Assembly: GCF_023051175.1 (NCBI RefSeq)
Contig: NZ_JALKII010000003.1
Coordinates: 248,001-312,000, forward strand
DNA: 64,000 nt
DNA from: Alcanivorax quisquiliarum
GTDB lineage: Bacteria > Pseudomonadota > Gammaproteobacteria > Pseudomonadales > Alcanivoracaceae
Direction: 5' to 3'
The position numbers were made by a program, and so were the translations under genes. A model generated the notes under the pieces. It was given only the letters and a program-made list of their open reading frames with translations, was not told the DNA's origin and ran no database searches. Of this stretch, positions 35,369 through 45,532 are shown in pieces. Numbering within the stretch: position 1 is the stretch's first letter; the number at the start of each line of letters is the position of its first letter.

Positions 35369-36751
35369 TCAGTGCAGGCGGCTGGGATTGTAGGAAGCAG
35401 GGCCGTCGCCTGCAACCGGCGGCACCGCGCCCGGCGCCACTGCCACATCTGTCTCCGACAGGCCGGCCGAGCGCAGCAAACGCTGGAAATGCACCCGGTT
35501 CACCCGCACACGCAACAGCATGGCACCCTCCTCGGACGTGCGCTCATCCAGCACCTCACCAGCCTCATGCAGCCGGGCGCGCAGGCCGCCGGCGGTCACC
35601 GGCAGCCGAACCCACTGATCGACCCAGCCCAGGGCAACGCGCTCTGCCATCGCTTCGTGCAGCAGCGCAAGCCCTCGCCCGGACTGCGCCGATACCCAGA
35701 CGCGCCAGGGCAGCCCCTGCTCATCGCGCTCGATACGTGGCGCCTCATCAAGCAGATCGATCTTGTTGAACACATGCAGCACCGGCAGGGTATCGGCGCC
35801 GATTTCCTCCAGCACTTCGTTCACCGCATCCACATTGCTGTCACGTTCCGGCGCCGAGGCGTCGGTAATATGCAACAGCAGGCTGGCGCCGAGGGTTTCT
35901 TCAAGAGTGGCACGAAACGCATCCACCAGCCGGTGGGGCAAATGGCGGATGAAGCCGACCGTATCGGCCAGAATAGCCGGGCCGATACCGGCGATACGCA
36001 CCCGGCGCAGCGTCGGATCAAGCGTGGCGAACAACTGATCTGCTACATACACATCCGATTCGGTGAGCCGGTTGAAGAGTGTCGATTTGCCGGCGTTGGT
36101 ATAGCCGACCAGTGATATCAGCGGCGCCTCGGACCGCTCCCGCGCCCGCCTGCCCTGGGCTCGCTGATTGCGCACCTTGACCAGTCGCCCCTCGATGCTG
36201 CGAATGCGCTCGCGCACCAGCCGGCGGTCAGTCTCCAGCTGGGTTTCCCCCGGCCCGCGCAACCCGATGCCGCCTTTTTGCCGCTCAAGGTGCGTCCAGC
36301 CGCGCACCAGCCGCGTGGACAAGTGGCGCAGTTGCGCAAGCTCCACCTGCAAGCGCCCCTCATGGGTGCGCGCCCGCTGGGCAAAAATGGCCAAGATCAG
36401 CCCGGTACGATCCAGCACCCGGCATTTCAGCGCGCGCTCGAGATTACGCTCCTGGCCCGGCGAGAGCGCGTGATTGAACAACACCACATCGGCGTCTTCC
36501 GCCGCCACCACATCATGCAGCTCGCGCACCTTGCCGCTTCCCACAAAAGTGGCCGGGTCAGGGCTTTCCCGCCGCCCGGTGACTTCAGCCACTGCCAGCA
36601 CACCGCTGGAAGCAACCAGATGGTGAAACTCGTCGAGATCTTCCGGGCCGAGGCTATCCGGTAATTCCAGGTGAACCAGTACCGCACGCTCTAGGGGGCG
36701 GCCAGAGGGGGCGTCACCAGGTGACGCATCGGGACGTTCAAAAAATTCCAT
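35369..36751 (-). CDS. hflX: GTPase HflX
   Basis: Ribosome-splitting GTPase that rescues 70S ribosomes after heat or antibiotic stress. N-terminal HflX domain with F-V-G-S-G-K-V-R-E-L and F-N-H-A-L-S-P-G-Q-E-R-N-L-E; linker helix with G-G-I-G-L-R-G-P-G-E-T-Q-L-E-T-D-R-R; GTPase with G-Y-T-N-A-G-K-S-T (G1), D-T-V-G-F-I (G3) and N-K-I-D (G4). 460 residues with an alanine/proline-rich tail. Downstream of hfq with an 88-base gap, the classical hfq-hflX order. Confidence 0.96.
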   Translation of the reverse strand: MEFFERPDASPGDAPSGRPLERAVLVHLELPDSLGPEDLDEFHHLVASSGVLAVAEVTGRRESPDPATFVGSGKVRELHDVVAAEDADVVLFNHALSPGQERNLERALKCRVLDRTGLILAIFAQRARTHEGRLQVELAQLRHLSTRLVRGWTHLERQKGGIGLRGPGETQLETDRRLVRERIRSIEGRLVKVRNQRAQGRRARERSEAPLISLVGYTNAGKSTLFNRLTESDVYVADQLFATLDPTLRRVRIAGIGPAILADTVGFIRHLPHRLVDAFRATLEETLGASLLLHITDASAPERDSNVDAVNEVLEEIGADTLPVLHVFNKIDLLDEAPRIERDEQGLPWRVWVSAQSGRGLALLHEAMAERVALGWVDQWVRLPVTAGGLRARLHEAGEVLDERTSEEGAMLLRVRVNRVHFQRLLRSAGLSETDVAVAPGAVPPVAGDGPASYNPSRLH

Positions 36752-36839
36752 TCAGATACCGGCAACTGGAGCGTGTGCGACCAGGGAGCGCCGGTGAAGC
36801 GATACCGGGCCGGCGCTACCACACCAGCCCGGTATCGAA

Positions 36840-37121
36840 TCAGGCATTCCCCGCGAAGTCGTCATTATTGGCGTTGGCACCCATGGCAGGATTGCCACCA
36901 CCCGGGCCCGAAGCACGTGGATTGCGTGCCGGCACAACGGTGGAAATAGCGTGCTTGTAAACCATCTGGCTGACTGCGTTCTTCAGTAGCACCACATACT
37001 GGTCGAACGATTCGATCTGTCCCTGCAACTTGATTCCGTTTACCAGAAAAATGGAAACCGGAATACGTTCCTTTCTCAGCGCGTTGAGAAAAGGGTCTTG
37101 TAGCGAGTGCCCTTTTGACAT
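36840..37121 (-). CDS. hfq: RNA chaperone Hfq
   Basis: Hexameric Sm-like chaperone that pairs small RNAs with mRNAs. Sm1 motif [19 protein letters not shown] with [16 protein letters not shown], and Sm2 [11 protein letters not shown] 25-residue flexible tail (glycine, asparagine, acidic end) gives 93 residues in total. GGAGAT lies 5 bases before the ATG. 390 bases to miaA contain two strong stem-loops. Confidence 0.98.
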   Translation of the reverse strand: MSKGHSLQDPFLNALRKERIPVSIFLVNGIKLQGQIESFDQYVVLLKNAVSQMVYKHAISTVVPARNPRASGPGGGNPAMGANANNDDFAGNA

Positions 37122-37511
37122 CGTTATCTCCTTGATTTTTCACACACAAAGCAGCGCCCCGGGAAACATCCGAAACGGGGGATGGCCAGATGACCAAAGC
37201 CGGACAAATATCCCCAGAGCAAGTCAGCGCAAAACCGGGCAAACCCCGGACCTTTTTGTTTCAGATTGTTGAAATAGCGCGCCAAGGCTATTTTTCAACC
37301 CGCAGCGACAGATGTTTTCTCGCAAAAACGAAGCCACACCCATACACCACGCCATCGCCAACCGGAGCAAAACCGCTCCGAACGGCGGGCAGGCCATCCC
37401 TGACCTGCCCCGGCAACCCGCATGGTGCGCGGGTTGCCGCATGTTCGTCTGTTGCCCGGGGAAAAAGTTTCCGGCCAGTCGGCGACCACCCCAGTGCAAC
37501 AAGCAGCAGAA
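37122..37511. other. miaA-hfq intergenic region with two stem-loops
   Basis: 390 bases without a gene. It holds two adjacent perfect inverted repeats (37387-37410 and 37411-37439) and the hfq ribosome-binding site (GGAG near 37128). In E. coli hfq is served by several promoters inside and upstream of miaA; the same is likely here but I cannot place them confidently. Confidence 0.6.
37387..37439. repeat. tandem stem-loops between miaA and hfq
   Basis: First: 7-bp stem (37387-37393 with 37404-37410, 10-base loop). Second: 11-bp stem (37411-37421 with 37429-37439, 7-base loop). They abut with no spacer. Neither is followed by a T-run on either strand, so this is not a standard terminator; RNA processing, attenuation or a REP-like element are options. 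Confidence 0.75.
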
Positions 37512-38486
37512 TCAACGGCTACTAAACACCGATTCCGGGCCGCTTTCAAGCAGCGCCCGTGCCTGAGCAGTCAGGTCCGGCACATCGCTATCCAGCCAAT
37601 GCAAGCCCGCCCAGCCCCGCAGCCAGGTGAACTGCCGCTTGGCCAGCTGGCGCGTCGCTGCCAGCGCCTTCTCCACCATCTGCGAATAATCGTATTGCCC
37701 ATCCAGATATGCCCACACCTGCCGATACCCCACCGAGCGCATCGCCGGCAGCTCGGCGTGCATGCCCGGCTGCGCCCGCAGCGCCGCCACTTCATCCACC
37801 AGGCCCTGCGCCAGCATCGCTTCCAGCCTCAGGGCGATGCGCCGATGCAAGTCGCTGCGGTCTTCGGGGGCGACGGCCAATTGCACCGTCCGGTAGGGGA
37901 ACGCCGGGCCGTTGGCGCCAGCCTCGCTCTGGCGCTGATGGTGTGCAGAGAGGGGTATGCCGGTGAGGTGATAAACTTCCAGCGCCCGCTGCAGCCGCTG
38001 CCCGTCATTCGGCTTCAGGCGCGCCGCGGTAACCGGATCAACCGCTGCCAGCTGCGCGTGCAATGCCGGCCAGCCGAGCCGCTGCGCGTCGTCATTCAAC
38101 TGCGCTCGCAATGCGTCGTCCGCTGGCGGCAGATCGGCCAGCCCTTCCAGCAGGGCGCGGTAGTAGAGCATGGTGCCGCCGACCAGCAGCGGCACCCGGC
38201 CCGCCTCATGCACCGTCTTTATTTCGCGCAGCGCGTCGTGACGAAAATCCGCCGCCGAATACGGCTCACGAGGGTCGCGAAAACCGAGCAGCCGATGGGG
38301 CGCCTTCGCCAGCACCTCCGGCTCGGGCCGGGCGGCGCCGATCTCAAGCCCGCGATAGACGAGCGCCGAATCGACGTTGATGATCTCCAGCGGTAGCTGC
38401 TGCACCAGCTCCACCGCCAAGGCAGTCTTGCCCGAGCAGGTCGGGCCCATCAGAAAGATTACAGGCGGGGCTGAAGAAAGAGGCAT
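37512..38486 (-). CDS. miaA: tRNA dimethylallyltransferase MiaA
   Basis: Adds dimethylallyl to N6 of A37 in tRNAs reading UNN codons. P-loop G-P-T-C-S-G-K-T at the N-terminus, [49 protein letters not shown] and R-S-V-G-Y-R-Q-V-W are all recognisable. About 324 residues from the ATG at 38486; an ATG two codons upstream (38492) is equally possible and neither has a strong Shine-Dalgarno. Downstream of mutL. Confidence 0.96.
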   Translation of the reverse strand: MPLSSAPPVIFLMGPTCSGKTALAVELVQQLPLEIINVDSALVYRGLEIGAARPEPEVLAKAPHRLLGFRDPREPYSAADFRHDALREIKTVHEAGRVPLLVGGTMLYYRALLEGLADLPPADDALRAQLNDDAQRLGWPALHAQLAAVDPVTAARLKPNDGQRLQRALEVYHLTGIPLSAHHQRQSEAGANGPAFPYRTVQLAVAPEDRSDLHRRIALRLEAMLAQGLVDEVAALRAQPGMHAELPAMRSVGYRQVWAYLDGQYDYSQMVEKALAATRQLAKRQFTWLRGWAGLHWLDSDVPDLTAQARALLESGPESVFSSR

Positions 38487-38555
38487 GGCCATGCAGAACA
38501 CACCGGCAGCAGACAGGGTGGGCATGATACACCAGCGCTGCCGGTGCTGCCGTGT

Positions 38556-40415
38556 TCAGCGGCCGCGCAGAAACAGTTTATCCAGCTCTTTCAGCGAGAG
38601 CTGCATCCATGTCGGCCGCCCGTGGTTGCACTGGCCGCTTCGTTCGGTGGCTTCCATATCGCGCAGCAGGCGGTTCATTTCGTCTGCGCTCAGGCGGCGG
38701 TTGGCACGCACGCTGCCATGGCAGGCCATGCTGGAAAACAGCTCGTCCATATGGCGCTCGATACGCTCGCTACTGCCTTGCGCCACCAGATCGGACAACA
38801 CATCTCGCACCAACGCCTCCACATCGGCGCCTCGCAGCAGCGCCGGGATTTCCCGCACCACCAGCGTTTCCGGCCCGGCGCGCTCGACTGTAAAGCCAAG
38901 CCGCTGAAACACGCCCGGCTCGGTTTCGGCAAAATCCGCCTCGCGGGAGGACACCGCAATCGACAGCGGCACCAGTAGCGGTTGCGGGCGCACCTTCTCC
39001 TGCTGCCACGCCTGCTTGAGCCCTTCGTAAGTGATGCGCTCGTGGGCCGCGTGCATATCCACCAGCACCAGGCCCTCCGCGTTCTGCGCCAGAATATAAA
39101 TACCGTGCAATTGCCCCAGGGCGAACCCCAGCGGCGGCACTTCGCCCGGCTCAGGCTCGGGCAGGCCGGCGGCAAGCGGCGCTTCTTGAACTCGCCGCTG
39201 CATCATCGGCGATGCTGCCGGGGGTGCGCCGCCGAGCAAGGCGCCATAGCGCTCCGCTTGCAGCATACCGTCACCGCCCTGACCAGCCGGGGCGCTCTGC
39301 CAGGCCTGTGGCGAACGTGGCGGCACCAGCGTCATGCGCGCCTGTTCGGTCAACCCTGTCTCAGTGCCGGGCTGCTCCACGGCGCGCACCGCTGGCGCCG
39401 GCGCTTCACCGGGGCGCAATTCGGCCACGGCCCGGTGCAACGAGCGAAACAGGAAATCGTGCACCATGCGCTGTTCGCGAAAACGGACTTCATGCTTGGT
39501 CGGGTGCACGTTGACATCCACCAGCGCCGGATCAAGCTCCAGGAACAGCACATAGGCGGCATGGCGGCCGTGATACATCACATCCCGGTAGGCCTGCCGT
39601 ACAGCATGATTCACCACCTTGTCGCGGATCACCCGGCCATTGACGTAAAAGTGCTGCAAATCTGCCTGGGCGCGGGAAAAGGTCGGCAACCCCACCCAGC
39701 CATGCAGCCGCAGCCCGGCGTGCTCGATATCCACCGGCACCGATTGTTCCATGAATGCCACACCGCACAGGCGCCCCACCCGCTGGCTGCGGGCAGCGTG
39801 CTCCTGCGCGATCGGCAGTTGATGCACCACTTTCTGGTTGTGCATCAGCCGGAAGGCGGTATCAAACTCCGATAACGCGATGCGCCGGAACACCTCTTCC
39901 AGATGGTTGAACTCGGTTTTCTCGGTGCGCAGAAAGCGACGGCGCGCCGGCGTGTTGAAAAACAGATCACGCATTTCCACGGTGGTGCCCTGCGGATGTG
40001 CAGCCGGGCTGACCACGGGCGCCATGTCGCGCCCTTCGGCCATCACCTGCCAGCCGCTGGCCTCGGCGCCGTCGTTGCTGGTCAGCGTCAGGCGCGACAC
40101 CGAGCTGATAGCGGCCAGCGCCTCGCCCCGGAAACCGAGGCTGCCGATGGCTTCCAGATCTTCCACGGCGGTAATTTTCGAGGTGGCGTGGCGCGACAAT
40201 GCCAGCGGCAAATCCGCCTGGGAGATGCCGGCGCCGTTGTCACGCACGCGGATCAGCCGCACCCCGCCCTGTTCGACTTCCACTGAAATCTGGGTCGCAC
40301 CGGCATCCAGCGCATTCTCCAGCAGCTCCTTGACCACGGAGGCCGGGCGCTCGACAACTTCCCCGGCAGCAATCTGGTTGGCCAGGCGAGGGTCTAACAG
40401 TTGAATAGGTGACAT
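38556..40415 (-). CDS. mutL: DNA mismatch repair protein MutL
   Basis: GHKL ATPase that links MutS mismatch recognition to downstream nicking and excision. N-terminal [42 protein letters not shown]; the C-terminal dimerisation domain ends A-C-H-G-S-V-R-A-N and [10 protein letters not shown] see no D-Q-H-A-x2-E-x4-E endonuclease motif (the equivalent reads D-M-H-A-A-H-E-R), so, as in E. coli, MutH-type nicking or another route is expected. 619 residues. The start overlaps the amidase stop (TGATG). Confidence 0.96.
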   Translation of the reverse strand: MSPIQLLDPRLANQIAAGEVVERPASVVKELLENALDAGATQISVEVEQGGVRLIRVRDNGAGISQADLPLALSRHATSKITAVEDLEAIGSLGFRGEALAAISSVSRLTLTSNDGAEASGWQVMAEGRDMAPVVSPAAHPQGTTVEMRDLFFNTPARRRFLRTEKTEFNHLEEVFRRIALSEFDTAFRLMHNQKVVHQLPIAQEHAARSQRVGRLCGVAFMEQSVPVDIEHAGLRLHGWVGLPTFSRAQADLQHFYVNGRVIRDKVVNHAVRQAYRDVMYHGRHAAYVLFLELDPALVDVNVHPTKHEVRFREQRMVHDFLFRSLHRAVAELRPGEAPAPAVRAVEQPGTETGLTEQARMTLVPPRSPQAWQSAPAGQGGDGMLQAERYGALLGGAPPAASPMMQRRVQEAPLAAGLPEPEPGEVPPLGFALGQLHGIYILAQNAEGLVLVDMHAAHERITYEGLKQAWQQEKVRPQPLLVPLSIAVSSREADFAETEPGVFQRLGFTVERAGPETLVVREIPALLRGADVEALVRDVLSDLVAQGSSERIERHMDELFSSMACHGSVRANRRLSADEMNRLLRDMEATERSGQCNHGRPTWMQLSLKELDKLFLRGR

Positions 40416-41797
40416 CAGGTTCCCGGAATCGTCAGCACCTGCCCGACACGGATCAGATCGCCGGACAGGCTGTTGGCTTCCCGCAAAGCGGCTTCTGTGG
40501 TGCTGTACCGGCGCGCAATCGCCGACAGCGTCTCGCCCGGTTGAATGCGGTGGCTGGCCACGCTGGCGCCGTTGTTGCGCCGGCGCTGTTCGGCAAACCA
40601 GCTGCCCGGCGCCGGGTGGTGTTCGAAATAACGGCGCACGCCGTTGAGAATGGCACGGGCGATTTTTTCCTGATGCTCGGCGGTGCGCAGCTTGCGCTCC
40701 TCCTCGCGATTGGAAATGAAGCCGGTCTCGACCAGCACCGACACCATGCTCGGCTCGCGCAGCACGGCAAAATTGGCTTGCTCGACAGTACGCCGATCAC
40801 CGTGCAGCTTGGTCACGGCGCCCATCTCTTCCAGCATCTCGCGCCCCATGAACAGGCTGTGCGCCATGGAGCCGCTCATGGTCATGTCGGCAATCACGCC
40901 GAGCAGGCCGCTGTTGTCCTTTTCTTCTTCATAGACGCCAGCAACGCGGTCGGAGTCGTTGGCCATGCGCGCCAGATAACCGGCACGCGCACTGGTTGCG
41001 CCATGGTTCGACAGCGCAAACACCGAGGCGCCATGGGCACGGGAATCGGTAAATGCATCGGCGTGCAGCGAGATGAACACATCCGCGCCGTGCTTTTCTG
41101 CCGCCAGCCGGCGCCGCTCGGCCAGCGGCACATAGTAATCACCGTCGCGGATCATCACCGGCTCGATGCCCGGCGCGTCTTTCATCAGGCGCTCCAGCCG
41201 GCGTGCAATCTGCAGCACAATGGTTTTTTCGTACACGCCGCTGGGGCCGATGGCGCCCGGATCTTCGCCGCCGTGGCCGGCATCGATGGCCACGATCATG
41301 CTGCGCGGCCCGCCTTGTTCCTCGACCACTTTTTCCATGCTGCGCACGGGCTGCGGGTCACTGTCGAACAGATCCACCACCAGCCGCCAGCCGTGCGGCT
41401 CGATCGGCTTCAGCAAATTGGTGCGCGGGCGCACCGGGGCATCCAGATCCAGCACCACCCGCGTCATGTCGTTGGCATGGCGCCCGACGCGAATGCCGGT
41501 GATCGGTGCGCCGGTCAGATCAAGCCGGTTCATTTCGTATTTCAGCTCGACGCCGCTGAGATCAATCACCAGTCGCTCGGGGTTGCCGAGGCGATCCACC
41601 TTGTGCTCCACCGGCTCGGTCAGATCAAACACAATACGGGTATGATCCGGCGCCCGGTGCAGGCGCACCGAATCCACCACCTGGGTTGCCTGCGCTGTCG
41701 ATGCCGCCAGCAGCATCGGCCAGGCGAGCAGCATGGCGAGCACGCGCCGTAGCAGAGCTGTCGATTCAGGCTGTCGCTGGTTTGCCGTTCGCCTCAC
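40415..41797 (-). CDS. amiB: N-acetylmuramoyl-L-alanine amidase (AmiB/AmiC type) with AMIN and LysM domains
   Basis: Periplasmic zinc amidase that splits septal peptidoglycan. Order: signal peptide ending S-T-A-Q-A, AMIN domain (residues ~40-135), Amidase_3 catalytic domain with [22 protein letters not shown] and the closing [12 protein letters not shown], then a C-terminal LysM ([13 protein letters not shown]). The catalytic glutamate is present. Start uncertain: the longest frame begins with TTG at 41839; I prefer GTG at 41797, preceded by AGGAAG, which leaves a shorter leader before the hydrophobic core. Lies between tsaE and mutL as in most gammaproteobacteria. Confidence 0.9.
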   Translation of the reverse strand: MRRTANQRQPESTALLRRVLAMLLAWPMLLAASTAQATQVVDSVRLHRAPDHTRIVFDLTEPVEHKVDRLGNPERLVIDLSGVELKYEMNRLDLTGAPITGIRVGRHANDMTRVVLDLDAPVRPRTNLLKPIEPHGWRLVVDLFDSDPQPVRSMEKVVEEQGGPRSMIVAIDAGHGGEDPGAIGPSGVYEKTIVLQIARRLERLMKDAPGIEPVMIRDGDYYVPLAERRRLAAEKHGADVFISLHADAFTDSRAHGASVFALSNHGATSARAGYLARMANDSDRVAGVYEEEKDNSGLLGVIADMTMSGSMAHSLFMGREMLEEMGAVTKLHGDRRTVEQANFAVLREPSMVSVLVETGFISNREEERKLRTAEHQEKIARAILNGVRRYFEHHPAPGSWFAEQRRRNNGASVASHRIQPGETLSAIARRYSTTEAALREANSLSGDLIRVGQVLTIPGT

Positions 41798-41843
41798 ACA
41801 CGCTTCCTGTCTCAATGCCTCTCTACCTGTGCGGCTCAACCGC

Positions 41844-42293
41844 TCAAGTGCTTCCGGGCTGGCTTGCTGCGGGCCTCGCGCCTGTCAGCACAGCCTCACG
41901 GCCGGGCAGCGCTACGCGCAACGTAATATGTATATCCGGCTGCGGCAGCACCCCCGTGCCACGCTGTGGCCATTCCACCAGACACAGGGTGTCACTGGCA
42001 AAGTAATCACGAATCCCCATCAATTCCAGCTCTTCGGGATCGCCCAGCCGATAAAGATCAAAATGATATACATTGATCGCCGGCAGCTCATAGGGTTCCA
42101 CCAGAGTATAAGTGGGGCTCTTCACCGGGCCCTCATGCCCCAAGGCACGCAACCAGCCGCGCACCAGTGTGGTCTTGCCTGCACCCAGATCACCTTCCAG
42201 AAATACCACGCCGCCACGAGGAAACATTGCCGCCAACGACGCGCCCAGCGCTTCGGTGGCCTGCTCATCTGGCAGATAATGTGTTTCGCTCAT
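41844..42293 (-). CDS. tsaE: tRNA threonylcarbamoyladenosine biosynthesis ATPase TsaE
   Basis: P-loop ATPase that works with TsaB and TsaD to make t6A37. Walker [20 protein letters not shown] and [12 protein letters not shown], then L-V-E-W-P-Q-R are diagnostic. 149 residues. Its ATG overlaps the nnr stop (ATGA). Confidence 0.96.
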   Translation of the reverse strand: MSETHYLPDEQATEALGASLAAMFPRGGVVFLEGDLGAGKTTLVRGWLRALGHEGPVKSPTYTLVEPYELPAINVYHFDLYRLGDPEELELMGIRDYFASDTLCLVEWPQRGTGVLPQPDIHITLRVALPGREAVLTGARPAASQPGST

Positions 42294-43786
42294 GGGTTGA
42301 GCACTCCCGGCAGCTGTTGCAGCAAATCCGTCGCCAGCATCCCGCGCTCGCCGAGCAGAGCCGCCACGCGATCACCGGCCAGCGCATGGGCCAGCGCTGC
42401 AGCCTGTGCCGCCTCGGCTGGCGCCAAGCCCTGCGCCACAAGGCCGCCGATGACACCACTGAGCACATCGCCCATGCCACCGCTGCCCATGCCGGGATTG
42501 CCGTAGCTGATCACCGTGGGCATGGCCATGCGGCCGCTGTCGATCACGGTTCCGGCGCCCTTGAGCAACACTGTTCCGCCCATCTCGGCCTGCAAACGCG
42601 CCACCGCAGCAAAACGATCCGCCTGCACAGCCTCGGTGGCAATGCCCAGCAGACGAGCTGCCTCGCCGGGATGCGGGGTGAGAATCCAGTCCTCGCGGGG
42701 CCGGTAATCCACCGCGTCACACAACAGATTCAGACCATCCGCATCGACCACCAACGGCCGTTGCGCGGCCAGCGACGCCCGCAGCAGCACGCGCCCCCAC
42801 TTGCCCTGGCCGAGACCAGGCCCGGCCACAACCACCGTGGCGCGTTGCAGCAGCGGCGCGAGTTCGTCACTGCTCTCTACCGCGTGCGCCATCACCTCGG
42901 GCTGGCGCGCCAGCAGCGGTGCGATGTGCTCCACACGGGTCGCGACCGAGACCAGCCCGGCACCGGTGCGCGCCGCCGCCTGCGCGGCCATGACCACCGC
43001 GCCGCCATAACCATGATCGCCGCCGATGACCAGCACATGGCCATAGCGGCCCTTGTGCCCGGTGCGTTGCCGGCGTGGCAACCAACGGGCCAGCGCCGCC
43101 GGTGACGGGCGCCAGCTGGCCGGGGCCACCTCTGCATACACTTCAGGATCAACACCCAGGTCGTCGAACCACAGCCGGCCGCTATGTTCGGGCCCGCTGC
43201 CGGTCAACAGCCCCTGTTTGGCGCACAAGAACGTCACCGTCGCATCGGCGCGGATCGCCACACCCTGCGCTGCGCCGGTATCGGCGCTCAGGCCGGAGGG
43301 AATATCCAGCGCCAGCACCGGGCGGCCGGCGGCATTGATGGCCTTGATCACCGCTGCCGTCTCCGGCCGTACCCGTTGCGCCAGGCCGGTGCCCAGCAGG
43401 GCATCCACCACCAGATCGGCGTTATCCAGGGCCGCGCTCAGCTCGCTGACGCGCACCCGTGGCAAGCGCTCGGTCTGCGCTGCCATCAGCGCGGCCTCGC
43501 CGTTGAGTGTTGTTTCCGGGGCCAGCGGCAGCAGCACCGGCGACAGCCCGGCTTCTGCCGCCAGCCGCGCCACCACATAGCCGTCACCGCCGTTGTTGCC
43601 GGCGCCGCAACACACCAGCAGCCGCCGTGCGCGAGGAAATTCCTGCCGCAATACGGCAAACGCCGAGGCGCCGGCACGCTCCATCAGCGTTCCCTGCGGC
43701 AACAACTCGTCCGCCAGCGCCAGCGCATCAATGGCGCGGCTGCCGGCGGCGGTGTAAAGCTGTTGCGGGAGTTCCAATACAGGCAT
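42290..43786 (-). CDS. nnr: bifunctional ADP-dependent NAD(P)H-hydrate dehydratase / NAD(P)H-hydrate epimerase
   Basis: Repairs hydrated NADH and NADPH. N-terminal YjeF_N epimerase half (L-M-E-R-A-G, then [22 protein letters not shown]) and C-terminal ribokinase-like dehydratase half ([46 protein letters not shown]). 498 residues, normal for the fused form. First gene of the long leftward block; divergent from queG with 71 bases between them. Confidence 0.96.
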   Translation of the reverse strand: MPVLELPQQLYTAAGSRAIDALALADELLPQGTLMERAGASAFAVLRQEFPRARRLLVCCGAGNNGGDGYVVARLAAEAGLSPVLLPLAPETTLNGEAALMAAQTERLPRVRVSELSAALDNADLVVDALLGTGLAQRVRPETAAVIKAINAAGRPVLALDIPSGLSADTGAAQGVAIRADATVTFLCAKQGLLTGSGPEHSGRLWFDDLGVDPEVYAEVAPASWRPSPAALARWLPRRQRTGHKGRYGHVLVIGGDHGYGGAVVMAAQAAARTGAGLVSVATRVEHIAPLLARQPEVMAHAVESSDELAPLLQRATVVVAGPGLGQGKWGRVLLRASLAAQRPLVVDADGLNLLCDAVDYRPREDWILTPHPGEAARLLGIATEAVQADRFAAVARLQAEMGGTVLLKGAGTVIDSGRMAMPTVISYGNPGMGSGGMGDVLSGVIGGLVAQGLAPAEAAQAAALAHALAGDRVAALLGERGMLATDLLQQLPGVLNP

Positions 43787-43857
43787 GTGCTTGTGCTTCG
43801 TCTACTGACCCGGAGAATGGCACGATTATACGCCACCCGACAGACACACGCCCGATC

Positions 43858-44916
43858 ATGCCTTTTCGAGAGCTTGCCGCACAAATCAGACAATGGGGCC
43901 AGGAGCTTGGCTTTCAGCAGGTAGGCATTGCCGATACCGATCTGACCCATGCCGAGGCGCAGCTGCACGCCTGGCTGGAGGCCGGCTATCACGGCGGCAT
44001 GGAATGGATGCGCGCGCACGGCAACAAACGCAGCCGCCCGGCCGAGCTTGAGCCGGGCACCTTGCGCGTGATTTCCGTGCGCATGGACTATCTACCGCCG
44101 GATACCGAACCCGTCCAACGTCTCAAGCAGCCGGAGAAAGCCTATATCTCCCGCTATGCGCTGGGGCGCGATTACCACAAGCTGATGCGCAAGCGGCTGG
44201 CCCGGCTCGCCGAGCTGATCCGCCAGGCGGCCAGCGAAAGCGGGCTGGCGCGTGCGTTTGTGGACAGCGCGCCGGTGCTGGAAAAACCACTCGCGGCCAA
44301 GGCCGGCCTCGGCTGGCAGGGCAAGCACACGCTGATCCTCAACCGCCAGGCCGGCAGCTGGTTCTTCCTCGGCGAAATTTACACCGATCTGCCGCTGCCG
44401 GTGGATACGCCGGTCACGGCGCACTGCGGTTCCTGCACTGCCTGCATTGATATCTGCCCTACCGCGGCGATCGTGGCGCCGTATCAGCTGGATGCCCGGC
44501 GCTGCATTTCTTATCTCACCATCGAGCACCAGGGCGACATTCCTGAGCCACTGCGCGAGGGCATCGGCAATCGCATTTTCGGCTGCGACGATTGCCAACT
44601 GGTCTGCCCCTGGAACCGCTACGCCCGGCACACTGGCGAGACGGACTTTCACCCGCGGCACCAACTCGACAACAGCGATCTGGTGACGCTGTTCGGCTGG
44701 TCGGAAGACGAGTTCTTGCAATACACCGCCGGCTCGGCGATTCGCCGCACCGGCTACCACAACTGGTTGCGTAATATTGCGGTGGCGCTGGGCAACGGCC
44801 CCGCCAGCCCGGCGGCGCTGGAAGCGCTGCGGCAGCGGCTGACGTTTCCCTCGGACATGGTAGTGCGGCACGTGCACTGGGCGCTGGAACAGCTGGCATT
44901 GCAGCAGCGCGCCTGA
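43858..44916 (+). CDS. queG: epoxyqueuosine reductase QueG
   Basis: Cobalamin and iron-sulfur enzyme that carries out the last step of queuosine synthesis in tRNA. The N-terminal half has D-S-A-P-V-L-E-K-P-L-A-A-K-A-G-L-G-W-Q-G-K-H-T-L; two 4Fe-4S sites follow, C-G-S-C-T-A-C-I-D-I-C-P near residue 190 and C-D-D-C-Q-L-V-C-P-W-N near 242; the C-terminus has R-R-T-G-Y-H-N-W-L-R-N-I-A-V-A-L-G-N and HEAT-like helices. 352 residues. ATG at 43858 gives M-P-F-R-E-L-A-A-Q-I, the usual opening; the frame is open upstream inside nnr's antisense. Confidence 0.96.
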   Translation: MPFRELAAQIRQWGQELGFQQVGIADTDLTHAEAQLHAWLEAGYHGGMEWMRAHGNKRSRPAELEPGTLRVISVRMDYLPPDTEPVQRLKQPEKAYISRYALGRDYHKLMRKRLARLAELIRQAASESGLARAFVDSAPVLEKPLAAKAGLGWQGKHTLILNRQAGSWFFLGEIYTDLPLPVDTPVTAHCGSCTACIDICPTAAIVAPYQLDARRCISYLTIEHQGDIPEPLREGIGNRIFGCDDCQLVCPWNRYARHTGETDFHPRHQLDNSDLVTLFGWSEDEFLQYTAGSAIRRTGYHNWLRNIAVALGNGPASPAALEALRQRLTFPSDMVVRHVHWALEQLALQQRA

Positions 44917-45033
44917 CAGGCGCGCCCCCGACAAAGCAAGCTAGAAGGGACAGAAACAGATGAAAATAAAAGGCGCTCGGTCATGGCTCGCCAGAGCATT
45001 CGGCGGGCCACGGCCTGCACGGGTTGGCGCTGG

Positions 45034-45429
45034 CTAGTCTCGCTCGAACGCCAGCGAGCCGATCATCTCTCGCACCGTTTCGATTTCCTCGTTGCGATCG
45101 TCATCAGCGCAGTTGTAGCTGATCTCCAGCGCCAGGTGATCGGCAGCCAGATACCAGAACTGCCAGAATTCGCCATCACCCCGCTGCACAAAACTGATGC
45201 CACGAAAATCACCGGCAATCACTTTCTCCGGGCGCAAGCCGGCTTCCAGCTGCTCGGCCGCCAGCTGCTCAAGATCTTCCTGAGTGACCGCCTCGTCTTT
45301 TTCCAGGCCACCCACTTGCAGCACACCAACACCTTCCGGGTGCGAGAAAATCGCCACGTCGTCGAGATCTTCCGCATCCCAGCCATCGGGCACATCCAGC
45401 GACCAACCGATTTCTTCAAAGTCAGACAT
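45034..45429 (-). CDS. conserved small cytoplasmic protein, function unknown
   Basis: A 131-residue acidic protein, no signal peptide or membrane helix. The pattern I-G-W-S-L-D-V-P-D-G-W, then A-I-F-S-H-P-E-G-V-G-V-L-Q-V, G-D-F-R-G-I-S-F and F-W-Q-F-W-Y-L-A-A-D-H-L-A-L-E-I-S-Y-N-C resembles the PsbP/DcrB/DUF1795-like beta-sheet proteins that use a strand-rich core, but this is a loose impression. The ATG at 45429 starts M-S-D-F-E-E-I; a longer frame begins ten codons upstream. It stands alone between queG (convergent) and the desaturase. Confidence 0.7.
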   Translation of the reverse strand: MSDFEEIGWSLDVPDGWDAEDLDDVAIFSHPEGVGVLQVGGLEKDEAVTQEDLEQLAAEQLEAGLRPEKVIAGDFRGISFVQRGDGEFWQFWYLAADHLALEISYNCADDDRNEEIETVREMIGSLAFERD

Positions 45430-45532
45430 GGGGCAATACCTGTCATAGTATGTAGACACCGCAGTGTACTACTCGCAGGGCCCTAAAGGCACCGCCCGGC
45501 AAGGCCAGCCTGGCGGCTGCCCGCTGCGTTGC

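Noticed and set aside
44960-45037. Possible 25-codon gene after queG (starts M-K-I-K-G-A-R) with GAAGGGA upstream.
   Set aside because: Ribosome-binding site is acceptable but the peptide is arginine/glycine-rich noise after residue 5 and overlaps the end of the opposing gene; no support for conservation.
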